Part shown: in pieces, positions 40,373-51,267 of the stretch
Numbering within the stretch: position 1 is the first letter of the stretch
Layout of the letters: the number at the start of each line of letters is the position of its first letter
From: Mastigias papua
Taxonomy: Eukaryota > Cnidaria > Scyphozoa > Rhizostomeae > Mastigiidae
Assembly: GCA_964019165.1 (NCBI GenBank)
Contig: OZ025280.1
Coordinates: forward strand, 12,580,428-12,644,427
Length of the DNA stretch: 64,000 nucleotides
Direction: 5' to 3'
The notes under the pieces: generated by a model
Database searches by the model: none
Told to the model about the DNA's origin: nothing
What the model saw: only the letters and a program-made list of their open reading frames with translations
Translations under genes and position numbers: made by a program

Positions 40373-41462
40373 ATTTAGCTTTACGTGTCAGAGACATAGA
40401 TGCAGTATAATCTCCTTTATTCAGCTTCAGAGCAATAGATTTCTCCTTTTCAAGCCTTCGGTAAAATAAAGGTCCAAACTGGACTGCTGGGAAACTAGGA
40501 ACTATGTATCCAATAGTCTTGGCAACATATCTTATCACAGCATGTTGCGACCCATGCAGGAGCTCATTGATGTGGAGCAACAGCTTTTGTTTTCTCTTAT
40601 CAGTTAAATACACCCTCATTTTCACAGAATCAATTATAAACCCAAGGTATTGAAGCTGTTGGGTGGGTAAAAATTCAGACTTATCAGGGTGGATAACAAA
40701 CCCAAGAGAATCAAATAAAATTGCTGTATCAACAATCGTACTAATACAACCAACAATGGAATCGCTCTGTAAATATAAATCAGTAATATAAGCAGAGACA
40801 ATATGGCCCATGCATCGCAGCTTAGAAAGTGGAGGTTTTAATATCTTTGTGAACTGCCTTGGACAGGAAGATAAACCATTTGCATAAGTAGTATATTTAA
40901 ACAGTTGACCCTTGTACTGAAATTTCAAGTAGTTTTGATACATAGGATGTATCTTTACGCTATAATATGCGTCCTTCAAATCAAGGGAAGCCATCCAACA
41001 GTTAGGTGTGACAAGGTTAAGAATAGAGTAGATTGTTTCCATTGTAAAATGTGAATACTTGATATAAGCATTAAGGCCTTTTAAATTCAAAATGAAACAA
41101 ACACTGGTATCATCCTTGGGCAAAGTAAAAAGTGGAGTAATGAACTCATCTGGTTCATGCTCTGATGCTACAAGTACACATTTTTGTAAAAGGGAGTGAA
41201 TCTCAACAGAAACTAACTCAGCATGAGTTTTGGAAATAAAGTTAGGGGAATATGATAGGTGCTCTGGTAGGCAACTAGTGAAGTCTATTCTATCTCCTGT
41301 TATAGCACCAAGGATATGCAAGTTAGAGGTAACTTCCATCCAGGCTGCTATATACTGGGACAAGTGTCCTGCCTTGAAAGATTGAACTTTTGAGTGAAGA
41401 TAAGGACTTAGTGTATCTCTGAGGAAGGTCTGGAAATAGTATACCTGCCTCTTTGAAGCCAT
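40323..41462 (-). pseudogene. DIRS reverse transcriptase with altered active site
   Basis: A 379-residue frame. RT motifs are FTLPKDDTSVCFILNLKGLN, MASLDLKDAYYSVKIH (motif A, Asp present), YANGLSSCPRQFTKI (motif B), and motif C reading AYITDLYLQSDS. The usual catalytic YxDD therefore reads YITD, with the first catalytic Asp replaced by Thr, which should abolish polymerase activity. The thumb YLGFIIDS and a DIRS-type connection follow. The frame is otherwise open. Confidence 0.85.
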
Positions 41463-41512
41463 TACTTCTATATGAACCTCCTCTTTGCAAAATGTGGCTG
41501 CCGATTGGTTTG

Positions 41513-42719
41513 TCAGGGGGAAGGATATGGCAGCTCCCCCCGATTCCCTAAAAAAGAAGGGCGTGCAGTACTGGAGGAACCTTGATATTGTGAGAAGTTG
41601 GATCTCCCATTATAACCCCTGTGGGGTACAAAACTCTGGTTTGCTACACTTGTAGCAGCATTAACAAGGCGACTAGTGGTCTTCAGCTGTTTTAAGGTCT
41701 CTGGCAAGTCATCTCCAAAAATATGTGCCAGGTTTTATATTCCGTCCACAAAGTGCCTTAAAGTCCCCACTGAAATAGGGACAAAGGGAATATCTGCGCT
41801 TGAAGGTTAGCTCCTTACAAACATGGCCAGTCAAAACAATAGAATCAATGAGCTTAGCTATAATGTTCTTATAGTCAGGACTGACCTTCTGCTCTCTGGC
41901 TGTTAAAAGATCATTTATAGCCAGCGATAATGCAGAACTAGCCTTTACTAAGGAATCCTGTAGAGAGGTAAAGCGAATGTCATTGTGTTTGGGATTTGTG
42001 CCCAATTTCGCCCATATTTCAAGGCTCACTTTAGGTGTGAACAGGGAAGCACAGTTTTCTGGCACAGGATATTTATCAGCTATCTCTTTCCTCTTTAATA
42101 AGTTGAATTCCGCTGCAAATTTTCCATCAATAATACTGGCTAATTGGCTTGAAATGGGGGGCCCCTTTTCTAAAGATACTACAAGAGCATCATCAATAAA
42201 GGTTAAAAGAGCCTCATTTTCTAGAAATATATTATCCTTGCTCTCAAATTCCGGCCCTCCAAAAAGACTCACAACATCCTCTTCTGCAGCTTGTACATTA
42301 GAGCAAGCATTATCATCCACCAACCCATCAAGGCCAGAATCAACAGTCTCTGCTGTATGGCAAGGACTTGCTGTCTCTGCAGCACTTACTGTTGCAGCCT
42401 CTGCTGCATGGCAATTAGCATTCTCTGATGCTGAGATATATGCTTTCCTGGAAGCTACAAATGAAGAATAGTCAGGGCCTATTTTCAATCTCTTATGAGG
42501 TGGAGTAGCGTCTTCAGTGTGGGCCAAAGGGCCTAAATCTTTCTCGACTAAGGATGACAAGATCGTTGAATTCTCATTTAGTCTAGCTTCCATTTGCGGC
42601 ATTACATTATAAAACTGACATGGATCAAAGTCATAATCAGGTTTAGGCTTAGCAGACAATGCATCACTATCACTTTCATCCCCTGAGATGGGCGTTTCAC
42701 ATGAGGCCATCGTGATCAC
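41513..42719 (-). pseudogene. DIRS gag-like protein, frameshifted
   Basis: The main frame (42719-41709) has 336 residues: an acidic N-terminal region, Ala/Glu-rich linkers, then the conserved DIRS gag segment (KYPVPENCASLFTPKVSLEIWAKLG). It stops at GTYFWR. The next frame (41707-41513) begins with the expected continuation (DDLPETLKQLKTTSR), so a one-base frameshift near 41720 separates them. The C-terminal part is Arg/Ser/Gly-rich. It would package the element RNA. Confidence 0.75.
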
Positions 42720-43099
42720 AAAATGCCACCCTTAGTCCGTTTCAACAGAACCTAAAACTGGACAAAAGAGGGAAAATAAAGACTAAGAATACTTATCCTC
42801 TTCCCTGACTGATAAGCACTAGACGGGTTTTCCAGATTACATAGAGTGTGAAGAGTACAATTTGTCCACCTGCTAACCACGTTCCTGTTGTTGGCGGCAA
42901 AGCAGGCACGACTGTTGGCGCATGCGCGGCACTCTCTCTCGTGCAACTACGTAACGACATAGGCTGGTAATGAAATAGAACTACAACTATGTAGTGGTGT
43001 TAGATCACACACATATTCCGGCCTCTATAAACAGTTAGCACAAATGAAACTAAATCAATGGACTATTTTCATGATGAAGCTACTGATGCTTTCTTCCAA

Positions 43100-44500
43100 T
43101 GATGTTTGGCAATTTTAGATGATATAAAATGTAGATTGTACTTGAAGTTTGCACTTGCAAATCAATTGTTCATTACTGTTCTTCGTGACTGCCATTCTCC
43201 TTGTCATTTGGTTGTACAGTGTTACGATCTCTAAGTCATCCTCTAGCATCACTCTGGGCCTTCTCTTCATCATTTGGTGTGATGACTTGATGTTCATATT
43301 CCTCCCCTTGGCAGCTCAATGGCCATCTGTTCATTGTGTATACAACATCATGTAGCACTTCTTTAAGCTCTGGGAAGGTGAGTATTCTCTTGCCAACGAC
43401 TTTTGGCAGAATCCTCCTAATGATTCCTATTAACCTTTAAAGAATCCTCCCCACCATGCTGCATGAGAGAGGTTAAAGTTCCATTGAATTCTATGGGGTA
43501 CCAAGTAGGCCATAAGGTCTTCATTTCTCTTCAAGATCTTCAGCCATCTATTAGTTGCAACAAAAGTTTTCCCATTGTCACTGACTATTGACCTTGGAGT
43601 CATATTCTAGCCACAAACTCTGTCAACAATCTTTTGAACTCTGGTGCTATTAGACCCTTGGATTATTTCAAATGCACAGCTCTTGTGCTTCCACATGTGA
43701 AAAATGCTATATACAACTTCCCAAATGTTCCTTTTATGACCATGTAGATTATTGGTCCAGTAAAGTCCACGCCAGTAACCATGAAAAAATCACTACGTTC
43801 TGCTCTGAATCCTGGCGATATTGACATTATATGTCTCTTGCAGGCAGTGCACTCATGCAATACTTTCTTGGATAGCATTAGTCCTGTTTCTAATGAATTG
43901 AGCCTGTGTAGCACAGTGCTGTCCAGCCATAGATTTTACAAAGTGTGGAAGCTAGATGAGGTATTGGTGTGTCTCTTGCAGCAATCCATGACTTTGCTGC
44001 CAAAAACATGCTTTCTGAGATGATATCTTCATAGTAGGAGACCAAATACACAGCTACAGCTATGGCCTGCTTGCTGGAATCAGAGAATCTATGCACTATT
44101 ACCCTTGGAGGCTTATGCCTGGTCACACTTCTCCAAATTGATAGCATCAAAACTTTTTCATCATGTTTATCCACTGATTGCAAGGATCCAGAATTTCCAT
44201 AAGTAGCTCTGCATCTGGAGCAATCTTTATAAGACAGACCTTGCCTTACAGTATTTTTCCTATTACCACTACTGGTCCTGCAATCCCCAGGGGATAAAAA
44301 ATTCCATTGATTGAAGACAGAATCTTTCTCTAGGTGAGTACAGCACTGTCAAGTTTTCCAATGCACTGACTGAGGGTGATCATTTGTTGTATCCCAGTGT
44401 ATCCCGATAATCTTTTGTCTAACCAGCTTGTTCCAGCTGTTTCTTCTACATATGTCTCCTTTTCAAGAACAATGCCATTTCGCTTTTCTTATAGTTCTGC
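43100..44500 (-). pseudogene. BEL/Pao retrotransposon pol fragment
   Basis: Broken frames on the minus strand keep BEL/Pao order. An RT end (ILSSINGIFYPLGIAGPV, near 44270-44330) is followed by an RNase H with VHRFSDSSKQAIAVAVYL (44183-43890 frame). Then comes an integrase with zinc-binding HECTACKRHIMS and GVDFTGPI (43914-43663), and an integrase C-terminal block WFHFNLSHAAWWGG-like near 43400-43480. No LTRs were found and many frameshifts are present. This is an old remnant truncated on both sides. Confidence 0.78.
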
Positions 44501-44554
44501 TCTCATCACATTGCTATGCCATTTGTGCAATAGACACAGACATAGGTTGCATCA

Positions 44555-44842
44555 TTTGCTAGAGCTGTTGTAAGGTTGGTGTGATGAGAGGATGTGCCAG
44601 GAGATGGAATGTGTGATATTGTTGTCCTTAAGAGCCCAGACATACTTGCTTAGTTCGGTGGAGTTTCTGTCTTTGTTGTGTTGATATGTTGCTTGAGGGT
44701 TTCTGTATCTTACTTTAAATTCATTCTCTGTTAGTCTGATGTATGTTACTGAGGCTTGGTATATTACTGAAGTTTGAAGACAGTGTCCGTTGAGAGGGCA
44801 GTTGCAGTTTTTGGTCACTTTAGGTGTGGTGTTAGTGGGGTC

Positions 44843-44843
<1 letters not shown>
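44555..44843 (-). pseudogene. GIY-YIG Penelope-like (Neptune-type) C-terminal fragment
   Basis: The minus-strand frame from about 44843 reads NCNCPLNGHC, VIYQASVT, YIRLTENEFKVRYRN, then STELSKYVWALKDNN and SWHILSSHQPYNSSSK. This is the zinc region and GIY-YIG endonuclease of a Penelope-like element distinct from the copies to the right. The YIG core is changed to YIR. The fragment is bounded by (TA)n on one side and the BEL remnant on the other. Confidence 0.7.
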
Positions 44844-44844
<1 letters not shown>

Positions 44845-44896
<52 letters not shown>

Positions 44897-44909
44897 ATCT
44901 ATATATATA
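44845..44909. repeat. (TA)n microsatellite
   Basis: Nearly pure TA run with a few interruptions between the Neptune-type fragment and the 5'-truncated Penelope copy A. The long open frame across it is an artefact of the repeat. Confidence 0.95.
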
Positions 44910-45480
44910 GCTGTTCTCTGCACCATTGATGTAGTAGGGCTTTGTCCCAGTATAACCCATGGGGAGGGTCTTGAGGCCATGAGGGAAGCACTGGGTAGGA
45001 GGGTTAATCCAACAGTGGCTACTGACACCCTGGTTGGGTTGGCATCCCTGGTCCTTACAAATACCTATTTTGAATCTAATGATAAGATATATGGACAAAA
45101 GTTGGGAACGACGAAGTTCGCTCCGGCCTATGCTTATCTCTTTATGAGTGTGTTGGAAGAGAGGTTGTTGGAGGCTTCGGCGGACAAACCACTAGTCTGG
45201 ATGAGGTTCATCGATGATGTTTTCTTCATTTGGACACATGGGGAGGAAAAACTGAAGCTTTTCATCAACTTTCTCAACAATAGCCATGACAATATCAAAG
45301 TTACAAGCGAGTATTCCTGGGAAACCATACGTTTTTTAGATGTCCAGGTCACCATGGGAGAGGGGGGAGTCCTAACAACAGATTTGTTTTGCAAACCAAC
45401 TGATACTCATCAGTTCTTGCATAAGAAATCGTGTCATCCATGGCATACTAAGAAGGCGATTCCTTATAGCCAAGCCCTTA
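44910..45480 (+). pseudogene. Penelope-like copy A, reverse transcriptase part
   Basis: 5'-truncated. Compared with copy C it starts at RT motif A (VVGLCPSI, against VVGLYPSI in C). It keeps WMRFIDDVFFIW (motif C) and the RFLDVQVTM block, then runs into the Harbinger transposon. It lacks about 9 bases relative to C near GTTKFAPAYA, which removes three residues. The other half resumes at 48170. Confidence 0.88.
45478..45480. repeat. Harbinger target duplication, left (TTA)
   Basis: TTA, repeated at 48170-48172. Intact Penelope copy C has a single TTA at the equivalent place, which proves the insertion. Confidence 0.9.
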
Positions 45481-45695
45481 GGTGGCGTTCAGACTGATTG
45501 CTAGTAAAAGATTGTTGGCGGCTATTTGCGAGTTTGCGTGTAATCCCCTACTTTCCTGTTCAGACTGGGCGTGTGTAAATGCTTGTTCCATGGAGGAAAT
45601 CCAAAAGGAAATGACAGAACTGAATTCGTAAAATTTTTCCCAATACACATTTATTTAAAAATACCAATGCTACAAGTGATGTGTAGTATTCCAAC

Positions 45696-47791
45696 ATGTA
45701 TTGTTTGGGCCTCGCAGAAAATCCATATTTAAATCGTCACAATAGATTGCGTTGTCGAGAGCATAGAAAAGTTGGTGTACACCCTATAAATCGGGATAGA
45801 GAGCAACTTGGAGAATGCCATCATCTGTTCCAGCAAATAAAACACGATGAACAGAAGTTTTATCAATATACCAGAATGAAAAAACGAACCTTTGACATAC
45901 TCTTGGAAGCTGTATCGCCGCATTTGCAGAAGCAGACTACTAACTGTAGAAAGCCCATTTCCCCAGAAGAAAGACTTGTTATAACGCTCAGGTAAGATTA
46001 AAAAAAGTTTCATATATAACTCTGATTATAGAACAAGGAGTAGTATCATTGGTATATATAAGAATTGTATTTAGTTCAGCCAGGGTCGATAGATATCTCC
46101 AATCATGCTGCTGTTGTCTTCTTTCTCAGTTGAGCACAACTCCAAACTGTCATCTTCTCCAAGAAACACACCTTCATGCAACGTTTCTTGAACACGAATT
46201 TTCAAGCTAGTCTTCTTTTCCTCAGGTACTCTACGCAGTAATGGCAACAAGCTAAGCAAGAAATGTCTATCAATATCATTGTCTTCAGCTTCTCTTCGCT
46301 GGTTGTCTTAAATTAAAAGCTGCACTTTTTCCCTCTCAATCTGCACTTTCTCTTTGTCAAATGCCACAAGATCTTCATTACTACTTTCTGGCTCAGGTCT
46401 CTTTCTTTTATTTTTTTGTTTTGAAGTAGAGCTGAGTGGTTGAAAACTAGGCTCATATTCTACTTCTTTATTGTGTGCCGATTCCAAGGCGCAGGTCTCT
46501 CCTTCTTTACTAAAAATTTGCCCAGATGGCATTGGAGAGCAACTCTCACTTCTAGGCTCTGTTAAAGACCATGGGCTGACTAAAGTACTATACATTCGAC
46601 GCCCCATCATCGAGTCTCGTAGAAACAACATCATTTTAACATACGGCCATTTCAATACATATTGTTCCATGGGTAGTCCTGCATCACCAGATGTTCCAAG
46701 GGGTACCTTTTTCAATTTGAGTCGAAAATTGTCACGAAGAGACTTCCATTTCTTTTTTACAACATCAACTAAAAGTTTAAGAATCTTATATAAGATTTCT
46801 ATAAAATACCATTATTTCATGATAGGTTTATGGCAGCTGGTGAGTCATATCATTCTGTGACATTTCACTTCAGAGTTGGAACTTCCACAGTATCTATGAT
46901 AATTGAAGAAACAACCCGGATCATATGGACAACATTACAGGCACGCTATATGCCATTTCCAACGAAGGACTTAATCAAGAAATATGAACAGCAGTTCAAT
47001 GAAAAGTGGAATTTCCCTAATTGCTTTGGGTGTGTAGATGGAAAACATGTTAGGATCAAAAACCCAGCTCATACCGGTTCCATGTTTCATACTTACAAAC
47101 AACATTTTTCAATTGTTTTACAAGGCCTACAAACTGTAAATGCATAGCAATAGATGTAGGGGCTTATGGGAGACAAAGTGATAGTGTAATCGTCCGTGGA
47201 TCAAGTGTGGGGGTTTGCTTGCAAAGTGGAACGTTAAATATTCCTGCTGCTAAATATCTTCCTAGCTCAAACATTTTATTACCGTATGTACTTCTGGGCG
47301 ATGAAGCATACCCCCTTTCACCATATCTCATGCGACCTTTTCCAAGACAGGATTTAAATGATGAAAATAGAATATTTAAGTATAGACTTTCACGAGCTCG
47401 CCGGTGTGTAGAATGTGTATTTGGAATTTTACAGTCAAAATGGAGGGTTTTTGGTACAGAACTGGAAACTAACGTGGAAAACTCTGAGACAAGTGTTAAA
47501 GCTGCTTGCTTACTACATAATATAATTATTGAAGAGGAAGGTATTCATTTGGATGATTTAAATGACAATTTAGTATTTGTGGAAGAACATCAAGGCAATG
47601 AACTCCATGGGCGTGCAAATCGAGGAACAAATACAAGTATACAAATAAGAAACGCATTTACATCATATTTTATGAGTCCAGAGGGAGAAGTACCATGGCA
47701 AAGAAATGCTATTTCACAGAGATTATTGCTTCTATTGTTGTCTCATTTTTTGTATTTTTCTATAATACAATATCGCAACAGAATATTTTGA
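45696..47791 (+). pseudogene. Harbinger transposase, two exons
   Basis: Exon 1 (45696-45991) encodes a helical N-terminal region ending ISPEERLVITLR at a CAG/GTAAGA donor. Exon 2 starts after an AG at 46825 with MAAGESYHSVTFHFRVG. DDE residues are GCVDGKHVRIKNP (first Asp), LLGDEAYPLSPYLMRPF (second Asp) and RRCVECVFGILQSKW (Glu). A frameshift near 47130 splits the middle: one frame ends at 47147 while IAIDVGAYGRQSD continues in another. The intron contains part of the opposite-strand MADF gene. Confidence 0.85.
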
Positions 47792-47984
47792 TATATGCGT
47801 ACCACTCTTTAATTTTCTCATGGAAATTCTCTGAAAACTCGACCAATATACCTTCTAATTGCAAAATGTGTGCGATTTCGTACCAGTATTTCTTTAGTAA
47901 GTCTCGATTGCAATGTTTTAGATCTCTAGGATCCCAAATAGCAGGTCTTTGCTCAATTTCAGTAAGGAGAAGCTCAAAATCCAT
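46071..47984 (-). pseudogene. Harbinger MADF-domain DNA-binding protein, two exons
   Basis: Exon 1 (47984-47852) gives the start of a MADF domain (MDFELLLTEIEQRPAIWDPRD, KKYWYEIAHIL) and ends at AAG/GTATAT. Exon 2 (from 46768 after AACTTTTAG) continues VKKKWKSLRDNFRLKLKKVP, then a Ser/Pro/Lys-rich linker. A TAA at 46308 is followed in the same frame by a BESS-like end (LLSLLPLLRRVPEEKKTSLKIRVQE), so it is an in-frame nonsense codon. Such proteins help the transposase reach the nucleus and bind the ends. Its intron contains the second transposase exon. Confidence 0.82.
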
Positions 47985-48169
47985 TTCTTGTTCTCACTAG
48001 TTCTTGCTAGTATCACATCTGTCAAGGAACCCACAAGTTTGCTAGCATAAACTCGCCAATATCTGCTGATGCAATTTTTGCTAATCTGAACACCCGCGGT
48101 GTGACCTATAGCGGTTCCTCACTAGTCCGTATACGCACTAGTACAGGATTGTTCAGTCTGAACGCAGCC

Positions 48170-48979
48170 TTAGGTATCGTAGGATATGTTCTGAGGATCG
48201 CCAAGTTAGAGATAGGGTAGGCAATGTAGCTGGATGGTTAAAGGATAGGGACTATGAAGAGTCAATAGTTAATGAACAGATAGGCAGGGTACGTAGGTTA
48301 GATAGGGAGGCTCTTCTAGCTGAGACAGACAGGGGACCCAATCCTGGGAGGGGGGATAGGATTCCATTAGTCATTACATACCATCCAACGTTCAACAGTG
48401 TGGGGAAAACAATAAGGAGTCTCCACTCTATGCTTTCAAACCCAGAGGAGCATAGGGGGTGTTTCCTGAACCTCCGGTCACTGCTTTTAGGAGATGTAAG
48501 AACCTTAAGGATCTGTTAGTAACTAATAATAACTGTGATGAAAGGGGTTGTACTCGTTGTGAAAAGTCCAGATGTCAAGTGTGTAAATCTATGTCTGAAA
48601 GTGATAGTTTCTATTCCCACGCAACTAGTAAGGAGTATAAGATTAACTTTTCATTTAACTGTGATTCGTTGGGTGTTGTGTATTTGTTTGACTGTGTTGT
48701 GTGTGGTGTTCAGTATGTGGGTAGTACTAACACGCCTTTTAGGCTTAGGTTTAATACTTATAAGGCATGTTATTGTAGGTTTAAGTCAGGGTATTCAGTT
48801 CCCCAGATGGACTTTTTCAGACATTTTTCTGAGGAAGGGCATCATGGGTTCGTGGAAGACATTCATGTCACTATACTTGATAGACTTATTGGGAGGGATA
48901 GGACACGTGAAAGTTTCTGGCAACATAAGCTGGACACTTTCACACCCCGGGGTCTTAATGTTAAGGAAGTAGACACATA
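48170..48979 (+). pseudogene. Penelope-like copy A, linker and GIY-YIG endonuclease part
   Basis: Continuation of copy A after the Harbinger insertion. It reads on from LRYRRICSEDR-like sequence, through the zinc-binding GCTRCEKSRCQVC segment, to the GIY-YIG nuclease (GVVYLFDCVVCGVQYVGS). A one-base loss near 48455 shifts the frame relative to copy C. The C-terminus (TPRGLNVKEVDT) differs from C by its last residue. It is more diverged than copies B and C are from each other. Confidence 0.85.
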
Positions 48980-49417
48980 GGATTATTATTTATTTGAGTT
49001 GGCTGGTTTATTTTATATGTCGTCACTATTTATTCTCCTCTTTTTATTTTATGTCATAGTTTATACTTTCATTTAGTTATGCTTGTCTATTATATTATTT
49101 ATGTCACACCTTTCTTTACTAGATCTCCCTCCTCTCAATACCGTCCTTTCTAGGTCATATTGGGTTTCCTTTTCATTTTATGTTACTTCACACCCACTTT
49201 GTTCTCGCATGGCTTTCTTTCTACCCCGCTGGGACGGTAGGTATCAGCTTCTCCAACACCCTTTTCTCTTATGCTAAATATAATTCCCCTTACATTCAAT
49301 TTCAAATGCTATCCATTGTAAATCCAGTTTCATTGTGTAAAGTGCTCTATTGTTGTAAATTAATTAGATATTGTTCCTTTGTTTTTATCGCTATATATGC
49401 GCTGTATGTACCGGGAA

Positions 49418-49462
49418 TGTTATAACTGATGAAGGCTTGTGCCGAAATGTTTTAAAAGTTGG
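49418..49462 (+). ncRNA. Hammerhead-ribozyme-like motif, Penelope copy A, first
   Basis: CTGATGA (49426-49432), a short stem-loop AGGC-TTGT-GCC, and GAAA (49444-49447) form the conserved hammerhead core in correct order, followed by a self-complementary TTTTAAAA arm. Hammerheads are known in the terminal repeats of Penelope-like elements. Stem I pairing is not resolved by eye. Confidence 0.55.
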
Positions 49463-49774
49463 AATTTTTTCTTGAGGGTCTATTTATGTCTTTATGACTG
49501 GAGCTATTTGAGTGTATATATATATGGTTTGCTAGGTATAGAAGGATTGGTATATGGAGCGCGTTCAGTTAATAATTAATACGTTTACAAAGTTGTTGAA
49601 GTTGGAACATCACCGTAGTGTTTTGGAGTCATGTAATGTCGTTAATGTTGTACCTATTAGTCTTCATATAAAACAGTCATCGTCATGTATTGGAGAAGAA
49701 TCGCAGGAGTTTGGTGAGTCATGGAGGAGCATCTTATCCGTTGCAGACTCCCAGCTACTGACACTGTTAATTTC

Positions 49775-49820
49775 ATGTTATAACTGATGAAGGCTTGTGC
49801 CGAACCATTTTAAAAGTTGG
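49775..49820 (+). ncRNA. Hammerhead-like motif, Penelope copy A, second (core mutated)
   Basis: Same layout with CTGATGA at 49784-49790, but the GAAA box reads GAAC. The core is therefore changed and it is probably inactive. Confidence 0.5.
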
Positions 49821-49883
49821 AATTTTTCTTCGAGGGTCTATTTATGTCTTTAAAAATTTCTTTATGACTGGAGCTATTTAAGT

Positions 49884-49895
49884 GTATATACATAT

Positions 49896-49950
<55 letters not shown>
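49884..49950. repeat. (TA)n microsatellite between 3' ends of Penelope copies A and B
   Basis: Nearly pure TA. Copies A (+) and B (-) meet tail to tail here, with mirrored sequence on each side. Confidence 0.95.
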
Positions 49951-49953
<3 letters not shown>

Positions 49954-50014
49954 TCAAATAGCTCCAATCATAAAGAAATTTTTAAAGACATAAATAGACC
50001 CTCAAGAAAAAATT

Positions 50015-50060
50015 CCAACTTTTAAAACGTTTCGGCACAAGCCTTCATCAGTTATAACAT
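50015..50060 (-). ncRNA. Hammerhead-ribozyme-like motif, Penelope copy B
   Basis: On the minus strand: CTGATGA (50051-50045), stem AGGC-TTGT-GCC and GAAAC (from 50033). The core is identical to copy C. Confidence 0.58.
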
Positions 50061-50496
50061 TCCAGGTACATACAGCGCATATATAACGATAAAAACAAAG
50101 GAACAATATCTAATTAACTTACGACAATAGAACACTTTACACAATGAAACTGGACTTACAATGGATAGCATTTGAAATTGAATGGAAGGGAAATTATATT
50201 TAACATAAGAGAAAAGGGTGTTGGAGAAGCTGATACCTACCGTCCCAGCGGGGTATAGAGAAAACCATGCGAGAACAAAGTGGGTGTGAAGTAACATAAA
50301 ATGAAAAGGAAACCCAATATGACCTAGAAAGGACGGTATTGAGAGGAGAGAGATATCGTAAGAAAAGGTGCGACCTAAATAATTTAATAGACAAGCATAA
50401 CTGAATAAAAGTAGAAACCATAACATAAAATTAAAAGAGCAGGATAAATAGTGAATACATATAGAATAAACCAGCCAACTCAAATAAATAATAATC

Positions 50497-51093
50497 CTAT
50501 GCGTCTACTTCCTTGACATTAAGACCCCGGGGTGTGAAAGTGTCCAGCTTATGTTGCCAGAAACTTTCACGTGTCCTATCCCTCCCAATAAGTCTATCAA
50601 TTATAGTGACACGAATGTCTTCCACGAACCCATGATGTCCTTCCTCAGAAAAATGTCTGAAAAAGTCCATCTGGGGAACTGAAGACCCTGACCTAAACTT
50701 ACGATAACACGCCTTATAAGTATTAAACCTAAGCCTAAAAGGCGTGTTAGTGCTACCCACATACTGAACACCACACACAACACAGTCAAACAAATACACA
50801 ACGCCCGACGAATCACAGTTAAACGAAAAGTTAATCTTATACTCCTTACTAGTTGCGTGGGAATAGAAACTATCACTTTCAGACATAGATTTACACACTT
50901 GACATCTGGACTTTTCACAACGAGTACAACCCCTTTCATCACAGTTCTTGTTAGTAGCCAGCCTAGCCCTAACTAACAGGTCCTTAAGGTTCTTACATCT
51001 CCTAAAAGCAGTAACCGGAGGTTCAGGAAACACCTCCCTATGCTCCTCTGAGTTTGAAAGCATAGAGTGGAGACTCCTTATTGTTTTCCCCAC
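50497..51093 (-). pseudogene. Penelope-like copy B, GIY-YIG endonuclease end
   Basis: 198 residues open from an internal Met, differing from the C-terminus of copy C by a single residue (RFNTYK against RFNNYK). A TAA just upstream (about 51117; copy C has TAC) and the 5' truncation leave it without an RT. It has the GCTRCEKSRCQVC zinc segment and a GVVY/QYVGS nuclease core. Confidence 0.88.
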
Positions 51094-51267
51094 ACTGTTG
51101 AACGCTGGATGTTATGTAATGACTAATGGAATCCTATCCCCCCTCCCAGGATTGGGTCCTCTGTCTGTCTCAGCTAGAAGAGTCTCCCTATCTAACCTAC
51201 GTACCCTGTCTATCTGTTCATTAACTATTGACTCTAATTAACTATTAACTATAAATTACGACAGGAC

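Larger units (their letters stand above)
38356..42979 (-). mobile_element. DIRS-type tyrosine-recombinase retrotransposon
   Basis: A 4,624-bp element with 42-bp inverted terminal repeats (38356-38397 and 42938-42979, 41 of 42 matching). Genes on the minus strand are gag-like, RT, RNase H and tyrosine recombinase, the DIRS order. There is no target duplication, as expected for recombinase-mediated insertion. A frameshift in gag and a changed RT active site suggest it is inactive. Confidence 0.9.
45481..48169 (+). mobile_element. Harbinger/PIF DNA transposon nested in Penelope copy A
   Basis: A 2,689-bp element with inverted ends sharing GCGTTCAGACTG (14 of 16 terminal bases match) and a TTA target duplication. 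It has the two standard Harbinger genes: a DDE transposase (+) and a MADF/Myb-like DNA-binding protein (-). The empty site is visible in copy C near 52533. Both genes carry lesions. Confidence 0.92.
48980..49883 (+). repeat. Penelope-like copy A 3' region with second 3' unit
   Basis: Non-coding 3' region. A terminal unit (HHR-like motif, then GAGGGTCTATTTATGTC and ATGACTGGAGCTATTTGAGTGTATATA) occurs at 49418-49517 and again at 49775-49890. Between them lies about 260 bp unlike the rest (49520-49775), perhaps the 5' leader of another truncated copy. Open frames here are not coding. Confidence 0.65.
49951..51236 (-). mobile_element. Penelope-like copy B, 5'-truncated
   Basis: Minus-strand copy containing the linker, GIY-YIG domain and 3' region. 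It begins at a position equal to 52618 in copy C. Its sequence is nearly identical to C, implying recent duplication. It meets copy C head to head at 51236/51237. Confidence 0.9.

Noticed and set aside
49554..49787. 77-residue open frame between two Penelope 3' units as a gene
   Set aside because: No recognisable domain; it may be the 5' leader of a truncated copy but this cannot be shown here.
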